Positions 40,640-49,906 of a stretch of DNA of 64,000 nt are shown one piece after another. Position 1 is the first letter of the stretch. Each line of letters starts with the position of its first letter. The DNA lies in assembly GCF_001905465.1 (NCBI RefSeq), contig NZ_LISX01000019.1, forward strand, positions 42,098-106,097, read 5' to 3'. A program made the position numbers and the translations under genes. The notes below the pieces were generated by a model. The model made no database searches, had not been told where the DNA came from, and saw only the letters and a list, made by a program, of their open reading frames with translations. The stretch is from Kitasatospora sp. CB01950. Its GTDB lineage: Bacteria; Actinomycetota; Actinomycetes; Streptomycetales; Streptomycetaceae.

Positions 40640-43396
40640 TTACGCCTGCTCCTGACCGTCCGTCAGCCACGTGAGCCGGTCCCGGGCTTCGACGGCCTCG
40701 GCCGCGCCGGCCGCCTCCAGGAGGGCGAGGCCCCGGCGGACGGCGTCCACGGCGGCGGGCCGCTCCGCCGGGGGCAGGCAGTGCCCGATGCCGAGCAGGG
40801 CGCGGGCCTCGTCGAGCGGGTTGTCGTTGCGGCGGGCGAGGTCGAGCGCGCGGCGGTACCGGGCGAGGGCCTCGGGCAGGTCGCCGGCGTCGGCGGCGAG
40901 CAGGCCGAGGCTGTTGAGCACCTCGGCCTGGGCCTGCGGGTCCCCGTCGGCCTCGAAGGTCTCCAGCACGCCGTGCAACAGGCCGGTCGCGGCGGCCCGG
41001 TCGCCGGCCGTGCGCAGCGCCAGCGCCAGGCCGTGCAGGGCGTTGGCCTCGCCGTGCGGGTTGCCGGAGGCCCGGAAGACCGCGGCGGCCTGCCGCTGGA
41101 GTTCGATCGCGGTGTCGGTCCGGCCGGTCGCCAGGTGCAGTTCGCCGAGTGCGCTGAGAGTACTGGCCTCGCCCTGCCGGGTGCCGAGTTCCCGGCAGCC
41201 GGCGAGCGCCAGGTCGAGCAGTTCCCGGGCCTGCGGGTGGGCGCCCTGGAGCAGCCGGATCCGGCCCAGCAGCCATGCCGTGTTGGCCTCGCTCTGCCGG
41301 TCGCCGAGCTCGCGGGTGATCGCCAGCGCCTGTTCCAGCAGGTCCGCACCGGCGGCGGCCCGCCCGCGCGCGTACCGGAGGTGGCCCAGGTCGCCCAGGG
41401 CGTGCGCCTCGCCGACCCGGTCGCCGAGCGCGCGGTACGCGGCCAGCGCGGCGTCCAGCAGTTCCTCCGCCGCGGCGTTCTCGCCGAGCAGACAGCGGGC
41501 CCGGCCGAGGTCCCAGAGGGTGTGCGCCTCGCCCTGCGGGTCGCCGAGTCGCCGGTAGCCGGCCAGCGCGTGGCCGGACAGCTCGACCGCGCGGGCCGGG
41601 TCGCCGCTCTGGTAGGCGAGCCGGCCGCGTTCCCAGGCCACCTGGGCCTCGCCGTGCGCGTCGCCGACTTCGCGGTACAACTGGTCGGCCCGGGCGAGCA
41701 GTTCGGCGGCCGCCTCGAAGCGGCCGGCCAGCCGGTGGGAGCGGCCGACCCGCCACAGCGCCTCCGCCCGGGCGAGCGGCCGGCCCTGGCCGGCGTCCGC
41801 CTCGGCGGCGGCCAGGTGCAGCGCGGCCTCCTCGGAGCGCGGGCCGTCCAGCTCCAGGATCGGGGCGAGCGCCGCGGTGAGGACGCTGCGGCGCAGCGGG
41901 TCGCTGCTGCGGGCCATCGCGGCCAGCAGGTTGTGCCGTTCGGCCCGCAGCCAGTCCCGGGCGCGCTCGGGGGAGTCCACGTCGGGGGCGGGCCGGGGCG
42001 CCGGGCCGGCCGGCGGCGGACGGTGGCCTCGGTAGCGGGCCAGCCGGTGGCCGGCCCGTTCGGCGGTGTCCTGGTAGTGGTCCAGCAGTCGGCGGGCGGC
42101 GATCTCCCTGCGGGCCGGCGGCTCCTCCTCGGCCAGGGTCCGCGACCAGGCCCGGACCAGGTCGTGCATCCGGTAGCGGCCCGGGGCCGGCTGGGCGAGC
42201 AGGTGGTGGCCGAGCAGCGACTCCAACAGCCGTTCCGCGTCCCGGCGTTCGGCGCCGAGCAGGTGCGCGGCGGCGCAGACCTCCAGGTCCTCGCCGGGGA
42301 GCACCCCGAGCAGGCGCAGCAGCCGCTGTTCCTCCGGCGGCAGGTCCCGGTACGAGGAGCGGAACAGGGCGGCCAGGTCGCGGTCCTCGTCGCGCAGCCG
42401 GGCGAGCCGGTGCCGTTCCTCGCGCAGTTCCTCCGCCAGGGCGGCGGCGGTCAGTCGCGGCCGGTGCCGCAGGCGCGCCCCGAGGATCCGCAGGGCCAGC
42501 GGCAACCGGCCGCCCAGCCGGGCCAGTTCGACGAAGTCGGCGGGCTCGCCGCGGTCCGCGGGGCCGGCCCCGGCGACCCGGCGCAGCAGGTCCACCGCGT
42601 CGTCCTCGGGGAGCACGTCCAGGGTCAGCAGGTGGGCGTCGTCCAACCCGACCAGCGGGCTGCGGCCGGTGACCAGCACCAGGCAGCCGGTGCTGCCGGG
42701 CAGCAGCGGCCGGACCTGGGCGGCGCTCGACGCGTTGTCCAGCAGGATCAGGGTCCGGGTGCCGGACAGCCGGGCCCGGAAGAGCGCGGCGCGGTCGGTG
42801 AGCCCGCTCGGAATCCGGTTCGCGGGCACGCCGAGCGACCGCAGCAGGGTCTCCAGCGCGTCCTCGGCGCCGAGCGGCTCCAGCCCGGCGGTGTGGCTGC
42901 GCAGGTCCAGGAACAGCTGCCCGTCCGGGAACCGCTCCCCGACCCGGTGCGCGGTGCGGACCGCCAGCGCGGTCTTGCCGACCCCGCCCATGCCGGTGAT
43001 CACGCACAGCACCACCATGCCGGCCTCGGTGCCGTCCGGCGCCTGCCCGGCGACCTCGGCCAGGAACTCGCCCTCCGCCACCCGGCCGGTGAACAGGCGA
43101 CTGTCGGCCGGGAGTTGACGCGGCCCGCGGACTGCCGCCGCAGTCGTCGCAGTCCCCGGAGGAGCGGGGGACGCAGGACGGTCGGTGGCCGCGTCGACCA
43201 ACCGCTCGCGCCGGTCGGACGACAGCGCCAGCCCGTCCGCCAGCCGGGCCACCGAGGACAGCCGGGGCCGTCGTCGACCGGCCTCCAGCATGCTGATCGA
43301 GTGGACGGAGACGCCGGAACGGTCGGCCAGCTCCTCCTGGGTCCACCCGGCGCCCAGCCGCAGGTCGCGCAGCAACTCGCCGAACTCCACTGCCAT
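40640..43396 (-). CDS. XRE-type NB-ARC/TPR transcriptional regulator
   Basis: A 918-residue STAND protein. Residues 5-60 are an XRE helix-turn-helix (WTQEELADRSGVSVHSISML). The NB-ARC ATPase spans about 105-400 with the P-loop VITGMGGVGKTALAVR and LILLDNASSAAQVRPLLPG. From about 480 on there are around ten tetratricopeptide repeats with the pattern (E/Q)GEAxxLxxLGxLxxxxG. Such proteins act as ATP-dependent switches controlling antibiotic or differentiation genes. The target is unknown; the nearest gene is the small secreted protein 136 bases downstream. GC and codon use match the chromosome. Confidence 0.88.
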   Translation of the reverse strand: MAVEFGELLRDLRLGAGWTQEELADRSGVSVHSISMLEAGRRRPRLSSVARLADGLALSSDRRERLVDAATDRPASPAPPGTATTAAAVRGPRQLPADSRLFTGRVAEGEFLAEVAGQAPDGTEAGMVVLCVITGMGGVGKTALAVRTAHRVGERFPDGQLFLDLRSHTAGLEPLGAEDALETLLRSLGVPANRIPSGLTDRAALFRARLSGTRTLILLDNASSAAQVRPLLPGSTGCLVLVTGRSPLVGLDDAHLLTLDVLPEDDAVDLLRRVAGAGPADRGEPADFVELARLGGRLPLALRILGARLRHRPRLTAAALAEELREERHRLARLRDEDRDLAALFRSSYRDLPPEEQRLLRLLGVLPGEDLEVCAAAHLLGAERRDAERLLESLLGHHLLAQPAPGRYRMHDLVRAWSRTLAEEEPPARREIAARRLLDHYQDTAERAGHRLARYRGHRPPPAGPAPRPAPDVDSPERARDWLRAERHNLLAAMARSSDPLRRSVLTAALAPILELDGPRSEEAALHLAAAEADAGQGRPLARAEALWRVGRSHRLAGRFEAAAELLARADQLYREVGDAHGEAQVAWERGRLAYQSGDPARAVELSGHALAGYRRLGDPQGEAHTLWDLGRARCLLGENAAAEELLDAALAAYRALGDRVGEAHALGDLGHLRYARGRAAAGADLLEQALAITRELGDRQSEANTAWLLGRIRLLQGAHPQARELLDLALAGCRELGTRQGEASTLSALGELHLATGRTDTAIELQRQAAAVFRASGNPHGEANALHGLALALRTAGDRAAATGLLHGVLETFEADGDPQAQAEVLNSLGLLAADAGDLPEALARYRRALDLARRNDNPLDEARALLGIGHCLPPAERPAAVDAVRRGLALLEAAGAAEAVEARDRLTWLTDGQEQA

Positions 43397-43764
43397 TCCC
43401 CCGTCACCGAAGCGGCCGCACCGCCCCGGCCGGCCGGAACGGCAGCCGATCGTAACGGCATCCCCCCATCCGGCGGGTCACCGCACGACCACCGCAGGTG
43501 ACAGCCCGACCGCCGTTCCCACCCGGGGCTTTCGTGCGCACGCGCGGGCCGCCGACGAGGAAGCGGTGAGCCAGCTGCCCACCACCGAACGCCCCGGCCT
43601 CCCGCTGCGGACTCACCGCCGCGGGCTCACCGCCGTCGGCTCACCGCCGCCAACGCGCCGGAGCCGGCCGCGCCCCCTTCCGGCGGCGGACCGGCTCCCA
43701 CGCGAGCGACTCGCTCACGGTCCAGGTGTTCCGCGGGCCGGACGCCTCCGGGGTGTGGCCGCGT
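43397..43764. other. intergenic region without recognisable gene
   Basis: This 368-bp stretch separates the start of the XRE-NB-ARC gene from the end of the helicase gene. It contains three short CTCACCGCCG repeats (43613-43650). I see no promoter motif strong enough to call and no convincing coding frame. Confidence 0.6.
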
Positions 43765-45165
43765 TCACCCGCCGTGCGGCCTCGGCGAGGTGCGACGCCC
43801 GCCGGTGGCGGGACGGCCGTACCGGTTCCGGCCGGTCGGCCGGTGGTGCCGGGGTCGGTCGACGACGGGGTCGGGGATCGAGACGGGCACGCCGGTGGGG
43901 ACGCGGGCGCCGGTGATCCGGGTGAGTGCCACGTCGCCGGCCCGGACCTCGGTGGTGACGGGGGTGATGCCGGCCGTGGTCATCATCCGGGCCGTTCCCC
44001 GGCGCTGGTTGGGCAGGACCAGAGTGACGACGGTGCCGGACTCGCCGGCCCGGGCGGTGCGTCCGCCGCGGTGCAGGTAGTCCTTGTGGTCGGCGGGCGG
44101 GTCCAGGTTGACGACCAGGTCGAGGCCCTCGACGTGGATGCCCCGGGCGGCGACGTCGGTCGCGACGAGCGCGGCCACCTGCCCGCCGCGGAACTGCTCC
44201 AGGGTGCGGGTGCGCTGCGGCTGGGACTTTCCGCCGTGCAGGGCCGCGGCCTTCACGCCCTTCGCCAGCAGCGTCTCGACCAGGCGGTCCGCGCCGTCCT
44301 TGGTGTCGATGAACATGATCACCCGGCCGTCCCGAGCGGCGATGTGGGCGATCGCAGCGTCCTTGTCACCCTTCCGCACGTGCAGCACGTGGTGCTCCAT
44401 GGTGCTGACCACTCCCGCGGACGGGTCCACCGCATGGGTGACCGGGTCCTTCAGGAAGCGCTGCACCAGGCGGTCGACGTTGCGGTCCAGGGTGGCGGAG
44501 AACAGCAGGGTCTGGCCGCCCTCGGCGACCTGCTCCAGGAGGCCGGTGACCGCCGGAAGGAAGCCCATGTCGGCCATCTGGTCGGCCTCGTCGAGAACGG
44601 TGACGTCGACCGCGTCCAACCGGCAGAGCCGGCGTTCGATCAGGTCCGCGAGCCGGCCGGGCGTGGCCACCACGATCTCCGCCCCGCGGTTCAGCGTCTG
44701 CGCCTGACGGCGGACCGGCACCCCGCCGACCGCAGTGGCCAGCCGCAGCTGCAGCGCCTGGGCGTACGGGGTGAGGGCCTCGGTGACCTGCTGGGCGAGC
44801 TCGCGGGTGGGCACCAGGACCAGCGCCAGCGGGCACCGCGGCTCGGCCTGCCGCCCCGCGATGCGCGCCACCACGGCGAGACCGAACGCCAGGGTCTTGC
44901 CGGAGCCGGTGCGGCCCCGCCCCAGCACGTCGCGGCCGGCCAGCGAGTTCGGCAGCGTCGCGGCCTGGATCGGGAACGGGGCGGCGACGCCCCTCCGGGC
45001 CAGTACCTGAAGCAGTCGCTCCGGCAGATCCAGTTCGTCGAACGAGTCGACGGCCGGCAGCGCCGGCACCGCGTTCACCGGTACGGCGAACTCCCGCCCG
45101 GCGCCACCGACCGGTGCGGACCGGGAGCCGGTATGCAGATGCGACAGACGGGCGGAGCGGTTCAT
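43765..45165 (-). CDS. DEAD-box RNA helicase (RhlE/CsdA-like)
   Basis: A 466-residue helicase with all core motifs: GRGRTGSGKTLAFG (I), PTRELAQQ (Ia), TPGRLADL (Ib), VLDEADQM (II), FSATLD (III), MFIDTKDGADRLVE (IV region), ATDVAARGIHVEGLDLV (V) and HRGGRTARAG (VI). Motif II reads DEAD. A C-terminal basic Arg/Gly/Pro tail (NRYGRPATGGRRTSPRPHGG) probably binds RNA. It unwinds structured RNA, and its neighbour, the cold-shock protein upstream on the same strand, suggests a shared cold or RNA-structure response. The start is ATG 45165. Confidence 0.92.
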   Translation of the reverse strand: MNRSARLSHLHTGSRSAPVGGAGREFAVPVNAVPALPAVDSFDELDLPERLLQVLARRGVAAPFPIQAATLPNSLAGRDVLGRGRTGSGKTLAFGLAVVARIAGRQAEPRCPLALVLVPTRELAQQVTEALTPYAQALQLRLATAVGGVPVRRQAQTLNRGAEIVVATPGRLADLIERRLCRLDAVDVTVLDEADQMADMGFLPAVTGLLEQVAEGGQTLLFSATLDRNVDRLVQRFLKDPVTHAVDPSAGVVSTMEHHVLHVRKGDKDAAIAHIAARDGRVIMFIDTKDGADRLVETLLAKGVKAAALHGGKSQPQRTRTLEQFRGGQVAALVATDVAARGIHVEGLDLVVNLDPPADHKDYLHRGGRTARAGESGTVVTLVLPNQRRGTARMMTTAGITPVTTEVRAGDVALTRITGARVPTGVPVSIPDPVVDRPRHHRPTGRNRYGRPATGGRRTSPRPHGG

Positions 45166-45222
45166 GCGGAGGCCTTCCTCGGGGCGGCCCCGGAACACTC
45201 ACGGGACGGGCGATGACATGCC

Positions 45223-45265
45223 GAGGGGCCCGCACCGGGCGTAATGCACGCGGTACGGGCCCCTC
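45223..45265 (-). terminator. terminator after the cold-shock gene
   Basis: GAGGGGCCCG (45223-45232) pairs with CGGGCCCCTC (45256-45265), with an inner ACCG/CGGT pair. It is located 33 bases beyond the cold-shock gene stop, before the helicase gene. Confidence 0.8.
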
Positions 45266-45297
45266 GCCGCCGGGCGAGTGCCGCGGCGGTAAAAGAA

Positions 45298-45501
45298 CTA
45301 CAGCGGGCGAATGTTCTCGGCCTGCGGGCCCTTCTGGCCCTGCGTGACGTCGAACTCGACCTTCTGGCCCTCAAGCAGCTCACGGAAGCCGCCGGCGTTG
45401 ATGTTCGAGTAGTGGGCGAACACGTCCGGGCCGCCACCCTCCTGCTCGATGAAGCCGAAGCCCTTTTCCGAGTTGAACCACTTCACGGTGCCATTAGCCA
45501 T
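45298..45501 (-). CDS. cold-shock protein (CspA family)
   Basis: A 67-residue OB-fold nucleic-acid-binding protein. It has RNP1 KGFGFIEQ and RNP2 VFAHYS, the start MANGTVKWFNSEKGFGFI and the end GPQAENIRPL, all typical of streptomycete Csp proteins such as ScoF. The ATG at 45501 has GAAGGAGA seven bases upstream. The long AT-rich leader upstream contains a hairpin and may be temperature- or translation-regulated. Confidence 0.95.
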   Translation of the reverse strand: MANGTVKWFNSEKGFGFIEQEGGGPDVFAHYSNINAGGFRELLEGQKVEFDVTQGQKGPQAENIRPL

Positions 45502-45946
45502 GTAAAAAATCTCCTTCAGGGGGCTTTCCGGCGTCCACACGATGCGGATGCCGAGTCACCGTGATGGGAGCCCGCCCGGAGAAGATCCGGAAAAACAAAA
45601 TGCGCCCGCAATACGTGAGCAGGCGCACACAAAGTTCATGGGAACCATTACTGCAACTACCTCGACTGTAGCAGCCTCGGGGTCGTAACGGGCGGAAATT
45701 CTCACCCCGATTTTTCGCCGGCGGCACCCCCGGCACCGTCGACCTGCACCGCCTGCCTGATCAACTCGGCTTCGGCTCCAGCGAGTTGACCGCCCTCCGA
45801 AGCGCCATCCGGGCCTCTTCTCGCGCCCCGCTCCCGTGTCCGAACCACGGAACGTGCCGCTCGACACACCCGGCATTTCGGACCGACCCGAATTCGGTCG
45901 GCCCGGGGAGCCCCAACTCCGTTCCCCGAAGCGCATACTGGCCTGG
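45502..45946. other. divergent intergenic region with Csp leader
   Basis: This 445-bp region holds the cold-shock gene's leader and the promoter area of the small gene at 45947. It includes unusually A/T-rich stretches (45585-45605, 45660-45675). Apart from the hairpin at 45601 I see no confident element. Confidence 0.6.
45601..45628 (-). promoter_or_regulatory. hairpin in the cold-shock leader
   Basis: On the coding strand GCGCC-t-GC and GC-g-GGCGC flank TCACGTATT and form a stem-loop about 100 bases upstream of the csp start. Csp leaders often have regulated structure; no function is proven here. Confidence 0.4.
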
Positions 45947-46168
45947 ATGAAAAAATCTGAAGCAGTCCGCCGGCACCTGCCCACCAGCCCCTTCAAAGCC
46001 AGGGCCGCAGCACCCCGCAAGCACTTCGCCGTCGGCGACCGCGTCACCCACGACGCCTACGGCCTCGGCCGGGTCATCAGTGCCGAGGGCGACACCGCGG
46101 TTCTGGTCGACTTCGGACCACGACAGGAGCGCATCGTCGAGCCCTACACCGGCATGTACCACCTCTGA
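45947..46168 (+). CDS. small conserved protein with a beta-barrel-like domain
   Basis: A 73-residue cytosolic protein. A basic N-terminus (MKKSEAVRRHLPTSPFKARA) is followed by KHFAVGDRVTHDAYGLGRVI, then SAEGDTAVLVDFGPRQERIV. This GDRVxHxxYGxGxVxxxxGD pattern is seen in CarD-like or Tudor-like small barrels and is widespread in Streptomyces. The function is unknown; nucleic-acid or RNA polymerase binding is possible. It ends 4 bases before a good terminator. Confidence 0.75.
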   Translation: MKKSEAVRRHLPTSPFKARAAAPRKHFAVGDRVTHDAYGLGRVISAEGDTAVLVDFGPRQERIVEPYTGMYHL

Positions 46169-46171
46169 CCA

Positions 46172-46189
46172 GCACCGCTATCGCGGTGC
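46172..46189 (+). terminator. short stem-loop terminator
   Basis: GCACCGC-TATC-GCGGTGC begins 4 bases after the stop of the small gene at 45947. Confidence 0.75.
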
Positions 46190-46350
46190 AGCTGGAGCGG
46201 TCAGGACTGATCGAGTCCTCGACCGCTCTTCGTGCTGCCCCAACGCCGCGCGCCTGACCGGGTGCTGCGCACCGCCCTCTCGGCGGCGGAAGACACGGGC
46301 CCCTGACGGCATGTCGGCGGCTCCGCTCACGCACGCACCCTTCCGAAACG

Positions 46351-46389
46351 CAGCAGCGCCCGAGCCGGAGAACCAGCCGGGTGCTGCGC
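46351..46389. terminator. GCAGCAGC-type stem-loop next to the left tRNA fragment
   Basis: CAGCAGCGCCCG pairs with CGGGTGCTGCGC around about 15 bases. It belongs to the same family as the hairpins at 40101 and 50826, and like the latter lies just outside a tRNA 3' fragment. Confidence 0.6.
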
Positions 46390-46424
46390 CGCGCGCCGGC
46401 GGGGGTCTCCCCGCTCCGTTCCGT

Positions 46425-46457
46425 GTGGGCCGCCAGGGGCTCGAACCCTGAACCTAC
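46425..46457 (-). repeat. 33-bp direct repeat: 3' end of a tRNA gene (left copy)
   Basis: Read on the minus strand this gives the T-arm GGGTTCGAGCCC and the acceptor end CGGCCCAC of a tRNA, but no anticodon arm or 5' half. It is identical to 50895-50927, 4470 bp away. Such 3' tRNA pieces are typical products of integration by tyrosine recombinases. About 36 of 37 bases agree if the extension GAT is included. Confidence 0.75.
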
Positions 46458-46625
46458 AGATCAACCCGTTCTTCCTCGGCCTGCGGGTCTTCGATCTGCC
46501 GCACGGCGGCAATCTCTTCCGAGATCGGCCAGAACGGCCGACCGCTGCTCGCGGGTCCCAGCCGTGACCCGTGAACAGCACAAGGGCCCCGGCCGGAAGC
46601 GGTCGAGGCCCTCGTACTGCGGGGG

Positions 46626-47276
46626 TCAGGAGGTCGGCATCAGGACGGTGTCGACGATGTAGACGGTGGCGTTGGCGGTCTGCACGTTGCCGCACAGCAC
46701 CTTGGAGCTGCCGTTGCCGGTGAAGTCCGGCTCGGAACCGGTGACGGTGAGATCGCCGCCCTCCAGGGTCTTGTGGGTGCCGGCCAGCGCGTTCGGGGCC
46801 AGGCGATCGGGGGCGACGTGGTAGGTGAGCACCTTGGTGAGCTTGGCCTTGTCGGCGAGCAGTGCTTCCAGGTCGGCCTTCGGGATCTTGGCGAAGGCGT
46901 CGTTGGTGGGCGCGAACACCGTGATGTTCTGCGCCGAGTTGAGGGTGTCGACCAGCCCGGCCTGCTTGACCGCCGCCACCAGGGTGGACAGCAGCGGGTT
47001 GTTGGAGGCGGCGGTGGCGACCGGGTCCTTCGCCATTCCGGTGAACGAACCGGCGCCGTCCTTCGGCACGGCGGCGCAGGCGGTGCCGAACGGCTGGTCG
47101 ACCATCGCCGCGGTGGAGGCGGTGCTGCCGGACATCGCCGCGGAGGACGAAGCGGCGGAGGATGCGGCGGACGAGGAGCTGGAGCCGCCGCTGCTGCACG
47201 CGCCCAGGGTCAGGGCCAGTGCGCCGACGGCGAGCAGGGCGGTGAGGGTACGGCGGTTGCGGGTGTTCGCGGACAT
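46626..47276 (-). CDS. fasciclin-domain lipoprotein
   Basis: A 216-residue exported lipoprotein. The signal peptide ends in the lipobox LGAC, followed by a Ser/Ala-rich linker (SSSSSAASSAASSSAAMSGS). The fasciclin (FAS1) domain shows NITVFAPTNDAFAKI and VLTYHVAPDRL, ending ATVYIVDTVLMPTS. FAS1 proteins mediate adhesion or binding at the cell surface. It sits upstream of and convergent in function with a sulfite-oxidase-like protein, a pairing found repeatedly in actinobacteria together with a sigma/anti-sigma pair. Confidence 0.9.
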   Translation of the reverse strand: MSANTRNRRTLTALLAVGALALTLGACSSGGSSSSSAASSAASSSAAMSGSTASTAAMVDQPFGTACAAVPKDGAGSFTGMAKDPVATAASNNPLLSTLVAAVKQAGLVDTLNSAQNITVFAPTNDAFAKIPKADLEALLADKAKLTKVLTYHVAPDRLAPNALAGTHKTLEGGDLTVTGSEPDFTGNGSSKVLCGNVQTANATVYIVDTVLMPTS

Positions 47277-47338
47277 GGCGGATCTCTCCTCGGTACTCGG
47301 GTGAAGTGGTGCTGCTGAACGGGTGGTTGACGGTCTGT

Positions 47339-48961
47339 TCAGGTGACGATGACGACGGTGCTGTGCCAGCCCGTCGCCCCGGCGGGGAAGGGCGCGGCGC
47401 GCCGCTCGGGCTGCACGGCGCCGGTCGCGTCGGTGGCGCGCACCTCGATCCGGTGGGTGTCCGGGGTCGCGCCCGTCCAGAGGTACGACCACTGGCGCCA
47501 AAGGTCGGGTCCGGCGTCGGCGGCCAACTCGGCCTGTCGCCACGGCCCGCCGTCGACGCGGACCTCGACGGCGGCGATGCCGCGGTGGGTGGCCCAGGCC
47601 GTCCCCGCGACATCGACGTCCCCGGCCGGGACCTTCGCGAACGGGGCGGGGACCTCGATCCTGGATGCGGTGCGGACGGTGCCGGTGCGGTCCCAGCCGC
47701 GCCGCACCCAGTACGGATCGAAGGCGGCGAAGGTGGTGACCTCCAGGTCCACCAGCCACTTGGTGGCGGAGGTGTAGCCGTAGAAGCCGGGCACCACACT
47801 GCGGCAGGGGAAGCCGTGTGCGAGCGGCAGCGCCTCGCCGTTCATGGCGACGGCGAGCAGGGCGCGGCGGCCGTCGAGGACGGACTCCAGCGGGGTGCCG
47901 ATGGTCATGCCGTCCTGGGAGCGTCCCACCAGCTGGTCCGCCCCGGAGCGGACCCCGGCGCGGCGCAGCAGCGCGGGCAGCGCGGCGCCGAGCCAGCGGG
48001 TGGTGCCGACGTAGGGGCCGCCGACCTCGTTGGAGACGCAGGACAGCGTGTGGTCGAGCTCTTCGAGCGGCTCGCGCAGCAGGTCGTCGAAGGTGAGAAG
48101 TTGCGGGCGGTCGACCAGGCCGTGGATGCGCAGTGTCCAGTCCCGGGGGTCGATCCTGGGCAGGGTGAGCGCGGTGTCGACCCGGTAGAAGTCGGCGTTC
48201 GGCGTGGTGAACGGGGACAGGCCCGGAACGTTCGGGTGGACGGCGGCGGGCAGCGGCGGCTGCTGCTCGGGCGGTGCGGGGAGGCGGACAGCGGCGCGGG
48301 CGGCGCTGACGTCGTACCGGCAGTCGGTCAGGACCCGGCCGCCGATCCCGGCCAGGGCGCCCGCCGTGAGGGTCGCGGCGGTGGCGGTCAGCACCGTCCG
48401 GCGGCCTGTCACCTCCGTTGCTTCCGGCAGGCTCACCGGTCCTGGGAGCTGCCCGGAGGCCGCCCCTGGCAGCCGGTGCCACAGCCGGGCCAGGACCAGC
48501 ACGGCGACCGAGCCGACCAGCCCGGCGACCAGCGACGGGACGCAGTCCGCCGCCGCCGCGCCGGGACGGGACAGTGCGGCCCAGGCGCCGAGTCCGCCGA
48601 ACGCCCCGAAGACCGCCGGCCCGGCGAGCGGGCGGCACACCGCCAGCAGCCCGGCCAGCGCGGCGAGCAGGGCCATCGTCAGGTAGATCCCGCCCAGCAG
48701 CACCGGCTTGTCGTGGGTGCCGAAGGTGCGGACCGCGTACTCCTTCAGCGGCGTCGGCGTCAGGTCGATCGCCGCCGACCCCACCGCGACCACCGGTGCG
48801 GTACCGGCACCGGTGGCACACGCGACCAGCTCGCCCGCGCCGAGCGCCGCCACCGCCGACGCCAACCCGATCACGGCCGCACCGGCCGCACCGGCCGCCC
48901 GCCGCAGCCCGCGGGCCGAACAGCGGGACCGTACGGCGCCAGGAGTCGTTTGGTTGCTCAC
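47339..48961 (-). CDS. membrane-anchored sulfite-oxidase-like molybdopterin oxidoreductase
   Basis: A 540-residue protein. The first roughly 190 residues contain about five membrane helices (LRRAAGAAGAAVIGLASAVA, YLTMALLAALAGLLAVC, LVAGLVGSVAVLVLARLW). A molybdopterin-binding domain follows (DWTLRIHGLVDRPQLLTFDD), with the Mo-ligand cysteine in HTLSCVSNEVGGPYVG, and a C-terminal immunoglobulin-like Mo-co dimerisation domain (VEVRVDGGPWRQAELA). It belongs to the YedY/SUOX family with extracytoplasmic catalysis. GTG 48961 is chosen with GCGGGGGT upstream. Its substrate is unknown. Confidence 0.87.
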   Translation of the reverse strand: MSNQTTPGAVRSRCSARGLRRAAGAAGAAVIGLASAVAALGAGELVACATGAGTAPVVAVGSAAIDLTPTPLKEYAVRTFGTHDKPVLLGGIYLTMALLAALAGLLAVCRPLAGPAVFGAFGGLGAWAALSRPGAAAADCVPSLVAGLVGSVAVLVLARLWHRLPGAASGQLPGPVSLPEATEVTGRRTVLTATAATLTAGALAGIGGRVLTDCRYDVSAARAAVRLPAPPEQQPPLPAAVHPNVPGLSPFTTPNADFYRVDTALTLPRIDPRDWTLRIHGLVDRPQLLTFDDLLREPLEELDHTLSCVSNEVGGPYVGTTRWLGAALPALLRRAGVRSGADQLVGRSQDGMTIGTPLESVLDGRRALLAVAMNGEALPLAHGFPCRSVVPGFYGYTSATKWLVDLEVTTFAAFDPYWVRRGWDRTGTVRTASRIEVPAPFAKVPAGDVDVAGTAWATHRGIAAVEVRVDGGPWRQAELAADAGPDLWRQWSYLWTGATPDTHRIEVRATDATGAVQPERRAAPFPAGATGWHSTVVIVT

Positions 48962-49300
48962 ACCCCCGCTTCGGGAGCTGGACGGGCCCGGATTGGTCGG
49001 GCTTTCCGACTCGCCCGATCGAGTGACACCATGCACCACCGATCACACGCGTCCGAAGGCCGCCCGAAGTCGCCGGCGTCGCCCCGGCTCCGGCCGCCCG
49101 TTCTCCTTCGGTCGTCCCGGCGGTGAGAACCCTGCGGAAGCGGTGGCGTCCCCGCTCACAAGGCCACCAATCCGTGCACCACGCGGTGTCGAACGGCAAG
49201 TACGAGCAGATACCGGTTACCTGCCACACGAGCCGCCGAACGCGGCCGTTCAACGGAAGGCACCCATGTCACCCACCCCTTCGGCCGCAGTCCCCGCCCG
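48962..49300. other. divergent intergenic region before the sigma factor
   Basis: This 339-bp spacer separates the molybdopterin protein from the sigma factor gene and must hold promoters for both. I see no convincing ECF -35/-10 pair and no other gene. Confidence 0.5.
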
Positions 49301-49906
49301 GTGCCCCGGAACCGCTCCGTGGTGAGCACGGTCGTCCGTCTCCCCGATCCCGGCCGTCCCGGGCCCGACCTCCAGGAACTGATCGGCCGGATCGCCATCG
49401 GCGACCAGGACGCCTTCTCCCGCCTGTACGACGCGGTGGCCGGGCCCGTACTCGGGCTGGTGCGGCGAGTGCTGCGCGATCCCGCGCAGTCCGAGGAGGT
49501 CGCCCAGGAGGTACTGCTGGAGGTGTGGCGCACCGCCCCCCGCTACCGACCGGAGAACGGGAACGTCATGCCGTGGGTGATGACCATCGCCCACCACCGC
49601 GCCGTCGACCGCGTCCGGGCCGCCCAAGCCGCGGCCGACCGCGACCGACGCGCCGCGGCCGCCACCCACACGACGGCCTTCGACGAGGTCGCCGAACAGG
49701 TCGAGGGCCGCCTGGAGCGCGAGCAGGTCCGCCGCTGTCTGAAGACTCTGACCGAACTCCAGCGGGAGTCCGTCACCCTGGCCTACTACCGGGGCTACAC
49801 CTACCCGCAGGTCGCCGAGGTCCTGGGCGCCCCGCTCGGCACCGTGAAGACCCGCATGCGCGACGCCCTGATCCGCATGCGCGACTGCCTGGGAGTGGGC
49901 ACATGA
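49301..49906 (+). CDS. ECF sigma factor (SigK-like)
   Basis: A 201-residue sigma factor. Region 2: AFSRLYDAVAGPVLGLVRRV, then EEVAQEVLLEVWRTAPRY, MPWVMTIAHHRAVDRVR. Region 4: LQRESVTLAYYRGYTYPQVA, then GAPLGTVKTRMRDALIRMRD. It resembles Mycobacterium SigK, whose genes are paired with an RskA anti-sigma factor. The stop overlaps the anti-sigma start (ATGA). Likely targets are the divergent fasciclin and molybdopterin genes. Confidence 0.9.
   Translation: MPRNRSVVSTVVRLPDPGRPGPDLQELIGRIAIGDQDAFSRLYDAVAGPVLGLVRRVLRDPAQSEEVAQEVLLEVWRTAPRYRPENGNVMPWVMTIAHHRAVDRVRAAQAAADRDRRAAAATHTTAFDEVAEQVEGRLEREQVRRCLKTLTELQRESVTLAYYRGYTYPQVAEVLGAPLGTVKTRMRDALIRMRDCLGVGT

Noticed and set aside
43404..43616. 70-codon minus-strand frame between the XRE and helicase genes
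   Set aside because: Gly/Arg-rich composition, no ribosome-binding site and no recognisable structure.
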